Made by a program: the position numbers and the translations under genes
Part shown: in pieces, positions 55,421-64,000 of the stretch
How the letters are laid out: the number at the start of each line of letters is the position of its first letter
How positions within the stretch are numbered: position 1 is the stretch's first letter
Assembly: GCF_013368755.1 (NCBI RefSeq)
Contig: NC_049563.1
Coordinates: 2,728,001 to 2,792,000 of the forward strand
DNA: 64,000 bases
DNA from: Talaromyces rugulosus
Taxonomy: Eukaryota > Ascomycota > Eurotiomycetes > Eurotiales > Trichocomaceae
Direction: 5' to 3'
Notes under the pieces: generated by a model
Databases searched by the model: none
Seen by the model: only the letters and a program-made list of their open reading frames with translations
What the model was told of the DNA's origin: nothing

Positions 55421-57015
55421 TTAGTACTCCAACGAATTCTCAAACAACTTCCTCAATTCGTCCTTCTCCGCATTCAACTCCTCACTCAAAGTCGGCGCCA
55501 GCATGAGCACACGCTTTTGTGGGATTGTGCCCTCAACCAGTCCCTCGATATCCGAGGACTTGAAGCCCAAATGCTTAAGGCCGCGCGGCTGGTCACCCAG
55601 CTTGATCAGGAACTCGCTGATCGCCTCGCCGAGCACCTCACCGGCACTCTCGCGCTTGACGTTGGAGATATCCACGCCAAAGGCCTCGGCGGCTTGCAAG
55701 TGACGGTCCGGGTTAGATGCCGCCGTGAAACGGAAGACCGCCGGCGCAGTGACGGCCACGGAGACACCGTGAGGGATGATTGGGTGGTCGACCTCGTAGC
55801 CGGCGTGTTTGTATCCGGGGTTCTGACCGGAGACAGGATAGCTCATGCCATGGCAGAGATGCACGCCGGCGTTGCCGAAGCCGACGCCGGCCAAAGTGGC
55901 GGCTAGGAGCATCTGCGACTGGGCTTCAAAGTCGTCGGGATCGCGGACGGCGCGCGGCAGGTATTTGACCGTGCTGCGGAGGGCGTTGAGGGAAAAGATG
56001 TCGGAGATGGGGTTGGCACCCTGGTAGGCTGGGCGGTTGATAGGGTTGGTAGGCCGCGGGGTGCGCTCGTAGTAAGGGATTGCAGTCCACGACTCGAGCG
56101 AGTGGCAGAGCACGTCCAGGCCGGACGATGAGTGCACGGCGCTGGGCATGGTGCGCGTGTTGAGCGGATCACAGATTCCGAGTGTGGGCTTGAGAGCGCG
56201 GTGTGCAACGCCCGTCTTGGCCTTTTGGGATACCAGGTCGAAGATGGCGGTGCCTGTCGTCTCAGACCCAGTTCCGGCCGTCGTGGGCACGGCGATCAAC
56301 GGCTTCAGGGGCTTGGTGATGGGCAGTCCCTTGCCGAGAGGCGCGTTGACGAAGTCGAGGAAATCCGCGTCGGCAAAGACAGTGTATAGGTTCATCAGCT
56401 TGGCGGTATCAATGACCGAGCCACCGCCTGTTGTCAAGTCAGTGACACACTCTGTTTACAACACATACTTGATACTCACCGACAGCAAGGAAAGCATCAG
56501 GCTGGTATGGCTTGGCGAAAGCAATTGCTTCCTTGATCCTGAAACAAGTTAACTTCACCCCCTTTACATAGGGAAACGAAAACATACGAGCTATCCTTTG
56601 GCTCAACGCGGACCTTGTCAAAGATGGTAAACTCGACACCCTCTCGCGACAAGCCCTCAACAACCTGCTTCATGGCATCCAATTTGGATACAGTCGAGTC
56701 TGTCACGACGCAGACCTTCTTCGCGCCTAGGTTCTTAAAGTCCATGCCGACCTCCTTGGTGGCCCCGGGCCCAAACCGGATACTGGAAGCAGCCATCTCA
56801 AAGGCATACTCCTTCTGGCGAGAAGGGTCGGTGGGCGTGGCCATATGCCGGCGCACATTGTTGGCCAGGTTGATCTGGTGGCGCTGGCCATGGTGATGAT
56901 GGTCTGGATTGCCGTGGCAGGGGCAATTTGGAGGGTGCGTGAATTGCACTGTGCGAAGAAGCCCAAGGGCTCTATTGGCAGCCGAGGGAGCTACCCTGAT
57001 AGCCGGGGCAACCAT
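55421..57015 (-). CDS. hot: Hydroxyacid-oxoacid transhydrogenase, mitochondrial (ADHFE1-like)
   Basis: Iron-type alcohol dehydrogenase family member. It couples oxidation of a hydroxyacid such as 4-hydroxybutyrate to reduction of 2-oxoglutarate. Minus-strand exons 57015-56588, 56538-56480 and 56427-55421 join to 497 aa. The N terminus (MVAPAIRVAPSAANRALGLLR) is a basic, Ser/Ala-rich mitochondrial presequence. A short His-rich stretch (HPPNCPCHGNPDHHHHGQRH) follows. Core blocks: VCVVTDSTVSKLDAM, GGGSVIDTAKL, AVPTTAGTGSETTGTAIFD, GLDVLCHSLESW and GNAGVHLCHGMSYPVSG with the metal-binding His residues. Divergent with the proton-channel gene. Confidence 0.88.
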
Positions 57016-57460
57016 TTTGAGAGAAGAGAGAGAGGGAGAAGGTCAGTTGTGGTCTGATTGCGCACACAGTAGGAGTGAAGCAATTGGGAGAAAAGGAAAT
57101 CCGAGCGAAGAAAAGAAGAAGAGAAGAGAAAAGCGGTGGTGATGAGGTGAGACGGCGACAAGAAGAATGCTTCGGAGAGCCGAGATGCGGGGAGGCCGAA
57201 TCGGGTAATGGATCGCAGCTTTGTCCGAGGCGTCGAACCGAGCTTATTGGGGGTGCCAAGCCGCTAGTACGCAATACGGTAATACCGTGACGGCGCAAGG
57301 GCCAGTGGTACGGCAGACCCCGCATCTTGCGTCTGTTGTTGACAACTCGACCTCGTCTCGTCTCTGCTTTCCAATCACCGAGCGAACCCGCTCTCTCGCC
57401 TGGAGGGCTTCGATTTTTGTTACCGTCTGTCTTCTATATTCTGGTGGAACCCCCTTATAG
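57016..57460. other. Divergent promoter, transhydrogenase and Hv1-like genes
   Basis: 445 bp shared by two divergent genes. Purine-rich near 57080-57140 on the plus strand. No coding signal. Confidence 0.6.
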
Positions 57461-58291
57461 ATGGCGTCCGATCCATCTCAACCCTTGCTGGGAGACAACT
57501 CGGAGCGAGTAGAGCGACAGCAACCACAGCGTTCAGATAAATCATCTTCCTCTCCCCCCTCGGCTGGCCTTATACTTCCTACTCGGCTTAGGGGGGCCCC
57601 TTTTCTAGGGAAACGTATCCCGAGCTGGGCTCGGGGCAGAGACGGCGAAGAAGGCGGCCATCACCAGGAGGACTATCACTACGGTTACTATCGTGTAGAG
57701 CCACGCGGCATCATTCCTCGTACAAGAGCCAAGACCCGGTCGGCTCTCTCGTCTAAATGGGGCCACTATTCCATTTTATTCCTGGTCGCTGTTGATGTCG
57801 CCTGCATCTTCGCCAATTTCTTGATCGAGCTGCATACGTGCGGGCTGCGTGAGCGACATCAGAATGTCGACCGACAATGGGATATTGCGCAAGAAGCTTT
57901 GGAACTGGTTGGATTGATTTTTTCGTGTCTTTTCATGGTGGAGTTGATTGCCTCTGTGCTCAGTTTTGGATTGAACTATTTCAAGTCAAAGTTTCATACC
58001 TTTGATGCCGCTGTTATTGTGCTTGCATTTGTCATGGACGTTGCATTGAGGGGTGTCGTCGAAGAGCTGGGCTCCCTCGTCGTCGCCCTGCGTTTGTGGC
58101 GAGTTTTTAAGATCATTGAGGAGATGGGTGAGGTCAGCGCTGAGATGATGGAAAGATATGAAGACGAGCTGGACATTTTGAAGCGCGAGAACTTGAAATT
58201 GAGGAGGAAACTGAGGGGATACGGGGCCAGTGAAGAGGACGACGACATTGAGGCACATGCTGGGGGAGACGAGGAAGACAACAACGAATAA
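57461..58291 (+). CDS. Voltage-gated proton channel, Hv1-like
   Basis: Intronless 276-aa protein with a voltage-sensor domain and no pore domain, the Hv1/VSOP layout. S1 contains VAVDVACIF with the selectivity-filter Asp at residue 112. S2 is VGLIFSCLFMVELIASVLSFGLN; S3 is FDAAVIVLAFVMDVAL with the expected Asp pair. S4 is VVALRLWRVFKIIEEM with R211, R214 and, where animals have a third Arg, K217. A C-terminal helix of about 30 residues (EMMERYEDELDILKRENLKLRRKL) is a dimerising coiled coil. The N-terminal ~100 residues are disordered. Such channels would carry protons out of cells or into compartments, for instance during NADPH-oxidase activity. Voltage gating is inferred from motifs only. 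Confidence 0.85.
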   Translation: MASDPSQPLLGDNSERVERQQPQRSDKSSSSPPSAGLILPTRLRGAPFLGKRIPSWARGRDGEEGGHHQEDYHYGYYRVEPRGIIPRTRAKTRSALSSKWGHYSILFLVAVDVACIFANFLIELHTCGLRERHQNVDRQWDIAQEALELVGLIFSCLFMVELIASVLSFGLNYFKSKFHTFDAAVIVLAFVMDVALRGVVEELGSLVVALRLWRVFKIIEEMGEVSAEMMERYEDELDILKRENLKLRRKLRGYGASEEDDDIEAHAGGDEEDNNE

Positions 58292-58559
58292 CTGACTCTA
58301 TGATATTATGGGTTTCTCTTCTTTTTCTTTTGCCCTTTTCTACCCCTATTTTTTGGTTCATTTTCAATGTTGCGATACCAATTTGTTGTTTCATTTACGT
58401 GAGTGTGATCCATGTCTACCACTTATAGTTATGATGCATTATCTGTCGAGCTAATACCGATATTATTCGTACATAACCACGGAATCGATATTATTCCCCC
58501 CTCTTTTCAGCATTTACAAAAGCCATAACTCTTTGTCTCTTCATTCTCACACCTAAATT

Positions 58560-59030
58560 TCAACCTTCCTGACACAGAATAAGCTTGATATCCCCATCAG
58601 CACTGCACGAAGCCGTATGAATCCCCGACGGCGGCACCCCATCCTCCCAGACATAGCTCACGCAAGAATCCTGATCCGGAACCAGCGCAACCGTGTTATT
58701 TGCAAATGGGTCCCCATTCACATCCGAAATAGCATACCAAACCGTCGAAGTATTGGTATCCAGTGTATATGCATAGTCTGTTTCTGGGCTGTTCTGGTAT
58801 ATTCCGCCACGCTCGGTGGTTATCTTCAAAGTGATCCCGCCGGTGGTGCTGTCGTAGTGGAATTCTTCATTGAAGGTTTCCCCAGTGGCGAGGGTTTGGG
58901 TTTTGCCGATGCTAGATCCCACGGACCAGACGTATGCGGTGGTGTCGGTGCAGTTGTTGAGGATGATGGCGTTGCCGACGGCCTGGGTGAGAGGGAGGAT
59001 GCTGGTTAGAGCGAGGAGGATGAAGTTCAT
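58560..59030 (-). CDS. Secreted Bys1/CetA-like (thaumatin-related) protein
   Basis: 156 aa, intronless. Signal peptide about residues 1-17 (MNFILLALTSILPLTQA). The mature part is VGNAIILNNCTDTTAYVWSVG followed by beta-rich segments and YSITSDVNGDPF-like sequence, with four Cys probably forming disulphides. This matches the small secreted Bys1/CetA family, which is thaumatin-related and often found in fungal culture fluid. Function is not established. 3' flank is shared with the Hv1-like gene (269 bp). Confidence 0.82.
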   Translation of the reverse strand: MNFILLALTSILPLTQAVGNAIILNNCTDTTAYVWSVGSSIGKTQTLATGETFNEEFHYDSTTGGITLKITTERGGIYQNSPETDYAYTLDTNTSTVWYAISDVNGDPFANNTVALVPDQDSCVSYVWEDGVPPSGIHTASCSADGDIKLILCQEG

Positions 59031-60633
59031 CTTGAAAAATTAGAAATGTTGGCAGGGCTTTTTCTTTCTTTTTTTGCTACTTTTTTCTGTGTCTTTTGAT
59101 CCTTTTTTGAATTTGTATAGAGCAATGTAAAATGAGAGGAAGAGCGACAGACGAAGGACAGGTTATATACATTTTCTTTTTTCTGTAAACAGCTTCATGT
59201 CTCAGGCTGTTCATGGAACATCCATGTCACCATGTCTAGTGTACTAAAAGTACGTTTCCGTTTTGCGCCAAGTAGGTGAGAAGATGGCAGTGTAACCTTT
59301 TGTGAGGTACGTAGAACTAAGAACCAAGTCATGGTACAGTACCAGTTGACCCTGAACACAAACCACAAAAGTGGCAAACTCACAACAGGTGACCTGTTTT
59401 CATGAAAGACATGACTGCGTTGGGGTGGTTATTGTACGTGTTCGTCTCTTTTTCCCAAATAGGAATGCGGAATGTAAGCCATCGAACCCGATCCAGTCAA
59501 GGGGGCATCGCGGCGGCGCCTTCGTCTCAGCTCTCAGCCGTCGATATTAGAAAATATTTCTATTTTCCCGTGGAATGGAAGCCAGGGAGGTGTGTGTAAG
59601 TGACTGCTGCAACGATTGATGGTTTAGTCTATCTGTGTTTGTGCTACCATGCAACGACAAGGCCTCCGGAAGGTTGAGTTATGTACCAGTAGGAAGAGTA
59701 CAGCAACTGAAAATGCAATAACCCGTACCTGAGACAATTAGAGTGAGACTTGTCCATACCCGGCGGCTACTCAGTTGAATAAGGCTATTTGTTATGGCAT
59801 GATGATCACCGATTAATCTGCTGATCTTGTTTAATCCATGAGCAGGCCACGTGTAAAAGACTGTCGACCACTCATAAGAAAATACCAGCAAGGGAAGCCA
59901 GCCCAGTTTCTAATTTTTGCCAGAACCGGTGGATGGATGGATAGACGGATAGTCATATGTTCACCAAGACATCTGGAATAACTAGTTAGGAGTTACCTTG
60001 ATAAATGAACCCCACTCACATCAGTGTCACCGTCGTACAAATTGGACGGGAATAGATGCAGTGTCTTGGAGTGAGGAATGCTGGGTTTCGGTACTTTAGT
60101 TTGTCCGACATTGGGGGGGCTTGTGAGACGATGAGGTGTTTGCTGTGTGACATGTCTGTGGTGTAAGGAAGGGTAGCTAGATCTTTTGTGTATATTGAAG
60201 AAAAGGTTTGAATGTATCTTGAGAGAACTGAAATGGGTGTATGGGAGGAGCATGAGTTAGGAGAGTACATGTATTGCCTAAACTCTAGAGGCCAAAAGCC
60301 ACATTTCCCACGTGCACTCCAGGAATGTTACTATGTTAAGACATTGACAAATATTTGACTGCCTAGCGTATTCTGACTCAAGTGGCTGGTTGCAATCCGA
60401 TTCGTACAGGCTGGAACAGGCCCGGCAATTAATTGATTCGGTAGTCTGAATACCGTTTGAAAAAACGTTTTCTCGCTGATGATTTATTCGCCGTCTATTC
60501 CGAAGTGGTCGTAGATATCTGGATTTATCAGGAATCTCAAAGTAGCAAATTACAAGTGCGCTATATTTGCATCGTCTTCTATATATCTATATATATATGG
60601 CATGCCCCAGGGCATTTAAATCGAACCAACAGA
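59031..60633. other. 1.6 kb gap without a supported gene
   Basis: Short frames on both strands, none with start and splice support or recognisable domain. Promoter of the Bys1-like gene (TATATAAC-type at 59161-59170, minus strand) and 3' flank of the transporter. Confidence 0.55.
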
Positions 60634-62254
60634 TCAAGACTTGACCTCTGTGTCTTCCGCTCTTTTTTCCACCTCGACGGCCTGGACGGTCTCGACAGTC
60701 TTGGCCTCTGGGTTGTTTCCGCCAAAGATGTGCTCCATTTCCTCGAGCGAGTGTCCGGACGTCTATCATGAATAAGCCATTAGTATACAACAGCAACACC
60801 TTTGAAATTGCGAATACTCACCTCGCGTAGAAATAGCCATGAATAAAAAACAACGGCATAGTTGAAAATAGCAAACATCAAAAATGTCCTCCAGCCGATA
60901 TTGTCAAGCGCATGCGGCGTCATTTGCGACATGACAAAGTTGAAAAGCCACTGCGAGGCGGCGCCCACTGCAACACCAACGTCACGGGTGCGACTCGAGA
61001 AGATCTCGCCCAGATACAGCCAGGTCAGAGGTCCCCAGGACATATTGAAACTGAATGCTTCCGCGTAGGTCATGATGATGGCCGCGATACCGGCCGAAGA
61101 GACACCGCCGGTCGTCGAGGAGCTTGGCGGGTGCGTGGCAACGAGGCATGCAATGATCAGCATGAACGAGCCCATGGCAAACGCTCCGATCATGAACGGT
61201 GCGCGACGGCCTCCGATTTTGTCTAGAATTAGTAGCTGGAATATCAACACTCCGACTACCTTGACAAGACCGAAGAACCCCGTCACAAGACTGGCTGAAT
61301 TTCCGGCACCGACGCTGGAAAAGATCTGGTTCGCATAGTAGGCCAGCGAGGTGTTTCCGGTCAACTGGGCACATAGCTGAATAGTAATGGCAATGAAGAT
61401 TCGGTAGCGGTTGGCCGGAAGAAGTAGCTCTTTCAAAGTGAAATTTTCCTTCACGCGAGACTCTTCTTCGATACCGGCCAGGATTTCAACGAATTCCGCC
61501 TGCAGCTCGGGTGTTTCGTCTCCTCCGCGTACCCATTTCAAGGACTCGCGGGCCTTGTCGGTTTTCCCCTGCTTGGCCAGCCAACGCGCACTTTCTGGGA
61601 CGGTGAGCATGCCGAAGAGCAGCAGGGTAGACGACAGCAGTTGAAGACCAAGGGCTATCTGCCATTGTTTTGTCGAGCTGGATTGGTCCTTTGCGACAGC
61701 GTATGTCACCCAGTAAGCAACCATTACCCCAAGCGCGAAGAACAGCTGGAAACAAGCCCCCAGCTTTCCTCGAATATGCTTGGGAGACATCTCGGCTGCA
61801 AACACGGGGATCAACACAGTGGCACCACCAATTCCCAGGCCCGCGATTACCCGACCAGCATAGAATGAGCCCAGTGAGCCGCTATTGATGAGCTGGAGGA
61901 TTGTCCCGATGGTGAAAACAATGGCGCTGACAATGAGGCCGCCTTTTCTCCCCAAGTAGGCGGTTATGGGCCAGATAAAGAAACAGCCGAAAAAGGCGCC
62001 ACCCTGGAGAATCGACACGGCATTGGAGTTGACGTTGGTCTTCTGGGCTGCCGAATAGCCGAAATCGCGTTGGAACGAGGCCAGAGTCAAGACGCCGCCT
62101 GGACGACTGCTGGTTAGCTATCTATCATAATGGTAACACTTGCCATAGTTCAACACGTACTGATAATGCCAGTGTCAAAGGCAAAGGCAAAAGAGCCCAT
62201 GCAGCTGACACACGCAATGTACACGGCTCTGACGAGCCCGAGCGTGCGACCCAT
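60634..62254 (-). CDS. MFS sugar/quinate-type transporter
   Basis: Major-facilitator sugar porter of 499 aa from minus-strand exons 62254-62161, 62098-60822 and 60762-60634. The sugar-porter marks are present: GRKGGLIVSAIVFTIG after helix 2, RVIAGLGIGG, VPESARWLAKQGK after helix 6, GRR and PFMIG after helix 8, and MSWGPLTWLYLGEIFSSRTRDVG. About twelve hydrophobic helices. The C-terminal tail is long and acidic (EHIFGGNNPEAKTVETVQ). The build resembles quinate/QutD and related permeases; the substrate cannot be fixed. Divergent from the adjacent Zn2Cys6 gene, a common regulator-permease arrangement. Confidence 0.85.
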
Positions 62255-63131
62255 GCTGATTTTGATGCTCACTCACAGGTAATCGGGATGGTGAGAATCA
62301 AGCGAGAACAGCTCGGGAGAGAGATAAAAATCAGCCCGGTCGGTGCGCGACATTACGTAGCAGTACTCCGTACCTTACTACTTTGTACTATTATTCTCGA
62401 GTCCAAGCTTGCGTACTTCTTCGGTCGATCAGCCGGACCAGCCAAGCGCCGTCCCAAGGCATGAAACAGGGCGGATCTCGTGTTGGAACGTGGAAATGCA
62501 TCTGATAAGAAAACAAGTCTGGCTATGTTGATTCGCGAGGGACAGCTTCAGCTCCCAGCTAGTTGGCTGCACAATGTGACATCTTAGGCTTGATGGCGTG
62601 CTTTCCCCATGTGTTTTGGCGATGTAACGTTCGAAGCTGAAGCTGATTGCCCCGGCACAACTTCCCCGCAGCCTAAAAGCGGAGACGGAGCCCTAGCCCT
62701 AGCCCTATCTGGATGCTTTACTGCTTGTCATGCTTTAGAAATAGAGTTGGATATGAAGTACGGAGTAAGATGCTTATGTTATTGTGCTTTTACGTATCCG
62801 ATAAACCTAGTTAAACTAGCTCGACTTACACAATAGATGAAAACTAACAATGCAGGGCTACCGGCTCAGCCATCAGCCACCGGATATCGCTATAGTATGC
62901 TTGTAAGGTACTGGATCCTTTATAAGCAATAGTTTATTATACACTATACGAATTATAGAGTATAGAGGATAGAGTACAGGGCGTAGCTACGGGATGCTGT
63001 ATACTTAGTGTACCCCTGACCATTGGGTAAGCGCAACCCCGCACAACACGACAGTGCCTTCCCGCTCCGACTCCTTCCTTCATCCTCGTTTATCTTTATC
63101 TATCTCTGCTCACCACCAACAACCAGAGTCT
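62255..63131. other. Divergent promoter, transporter and Zn2Cys6 gene
   Basis: 877 bp shared by the transporter (minus) and the regulator (plus). Three copies of CCCTAG-type repeat at 62691-62707 lie in the middle. Possible CreA-type site CCCCGG near 62650. No coding signal. Confidence 0.5.
62691..62707. repeat. CCCTAG short tandem repeat
   Basis: CCCTAGCCCTAGCCCTA, nearly three units, one base different from the telomeric CCCTAA. Confidence 0.7.
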
Positions 63132-64000
63132 ATGCCGAACTTGGCGAAGAGAGCCTGCGACACCTGTATCGCTCGCAAAGTCCGCTGCGACGGCGCTTTG
63201 CCATGCGCAACCTGTGGAGCCTCCACGCGCAAGGTGCAATGCACCTATGTCAGGCCTGCGCAGAAGAGAGGCCCGAAGGCCCGGCGGCCCTCGATACAGA
63301 AAGCCCCCAGTTATGAAAAGACATCTCGGTTTTCGGATGAAACGAGGACGCCTACGCTACTACGAGATGCATCAGAGAGCATCCAGACTAGAGTCCAACC
63401 CGCTATCCTCTCATCTCAGATACTCGCATTTCAATCCCCTCCGGTGCTAGTTGATACCATCGCCAAGGTCATCAGCGAGTACGAGAACCATTCGTACAGC
63501 GTCTGGCCCGTTATTCGATCTACTATACTTGCGCAACAACTAGCTCTACGCCCGTCCGATGAGTCTACGTTTTGCTTGGCCACAGCGCTATGCGCCGCGA
63601 CCATTGCTCAGCTAAACATCCCACCGCTAGAATCTCAAGAAGACGGAGAGGCGGTCCTGGTAGATAGTTCATATTTGTCTCGTGAATGTATTCGGATCCG
63701 GGAACAGTGCGATTTTCGAGAACATCTAGATGTCCGCTGGGTGCTCACCTCATTTTTCCTTCATGTATACCATGCAAAGGTAAACAAGCGTAATTCGGCG
63801 TTGATGTTTATCCAGGAGGCCGTCTCTTCGGCTAAACTGTTAGGACTTGATAAAGATGACCAGGCATTACAAGGTCCGGTTGCAGAAGTAGTTGACAATA
63901 GAGAAATTCTCTTCTCACTCCTCTGGGTTTCAGAAAGGTATACTCATTTACGTCCCTTATCAGCTTCGTGTCTAACTGAATACAGGGGCTACAGCATGCA
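63132..64000 (+). CDS. Zn2Cys6 transcription factor, 3' truncated by the window
   Basis: Exon 1 63132-63937, intron with donor GTATAC and acceptor ATACAG, exon 2 from 63987 to the end of the window. The zinc cluster is at the N terminus without the usual intron: ACDTCIARKVRCDGALPCATCGASTRKVQC. A basic linker (QKRGPKARRPS) is followed by a fungal-trans domain (LVDTIAKVISEYENHSYSVWPVI, TFCLATALCAATIAQLN, SAKLLGLDKDD). This linker, a basic KRGPK-type segment, is common in sugar-pathway regulators of filamentous fungi. Divergent from a sugar/quinate-type transporter, its likely target. Confidence 0.82.
   Translation, partial: MPNLAKRACDTCIARKVRCDGALPCATCGASTRKVQCTYVRPAQKRGPKARRPSIQKAPSYEKTSRFSDETRTPTLLRDASESIQTRVQPAILSSQILAFQSPPVLVDTIAKVISEYENHSYSVWPVIRSTILAQQLALRPSDESTFCLATALCAATIAQLNIPPLESQEDGEAVLVDSSYLSRECIRIREQCDFREHLDVRWVLTSFFLHVYHAKVNKRNSALMFIQEAVSSAKLLGLDKDDQALQGPVAEVVDNREILFSLLWVSERYTHLRPLSASCLTEYRGYSM

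Noticed and set aside
55765..56552. Plus-strand frames over the transhydrogenase gene
   Set aside because: Antisense shadows of strongly conserved minus-strand coding sequence.
59402..60253. Small frames on both strands between the Bys1-like gene and the transporter
   Set aside because: Short, unspliced, no homology recognised and odd composition.
1..64000. tRNA, rRNA, CRISPR arrays or intact transposons
   Set aside because: No convincing tRNA box pairs, no repeat-spacer structure and no transposase or reverse-transcriptase frames seen by eye.

Overview
This is a nuclear genome segment of a filamentous ascomycete. Most introns are short (about 45-75 nt) with GTNNGT donors and AG acceptors, and there are six Zn2Cys6 regulators in 64 kb. 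The genes also include a CreD-type arrestin, an Slm1/2-type PH protein and a Bys1/CetA-type secreted protein. Gene content and splice style fit Eurotiomycetes, probably Eurotiales; the species cannot be read from the sequence. All exon models were built by hand from splice signals, frame continuity and family motifs.

Layout. 0.1-5.7 kb holds housekeeping trafficking genes: an Sft1-type Golgi SNARE, a long gene-poor gap with one decayed gene, and the CreD-like arrestin. 6.2-8.6 kb holds two intronless minus-strand genes, an APH-family kinase-like protein and a HIT-like protein with a degenerate triad. 9.5-27 kb is an accessory island with an ene-reductase, a medium-chain reductase, an UNC93-like transporter, an alpha/beta hydrolase, an isopenicillin-N-acyltransferase-like Ntn hydrolase, a metal amidohydrolase, a CapA-like protein and two adjacent Zn2Cys6 regulators with almost identical DNA-binding loops. 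There is no PKS, NRPS or terpene synthase. The enzymes make or break amide and ester bonds or reduce C=C and C=O bonds, so a catabolic, detoxification or tailoring cluster is the best guess. This is my main candidate for an undescribed system.

28-35 kb is AT-rich and sparse: a C2H2 zinc-finger gene with an unresolved 5' end, an orphan 145-aa protein, a HeLo-like/ankyrin protein of the kind linked to fungal NLR and incompatibility systems, and a solitary ArsH. 36-47.9 kb is mostly core: an Slm1/2-like TORC2 effector, a GNAT acetyltransferase, an uncharacterised possible roadblock-fold protein, two-domain glyoxalase I (with a GC-AG intron), a large Zn2Cys6 factor and a seven-helix membrane protein. 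48.5-55.1 kb is a regulator, secreted carboxylesterase, regulator trio. 55.4-59 kb holds a mitochondrial hydroxyacid-oxoacid transhydrogenase, a divergent voltage-gated proton channel (Hv1 type) and a Bys1/CetA-like secreted protein. 60.6-64 kb holds a sugar/quinate-type MFS transporter divergent from a Zn2Cys6 regulator that runs off the window.

I found no tRNA, rRNA, CRISPR array or intact transposon.
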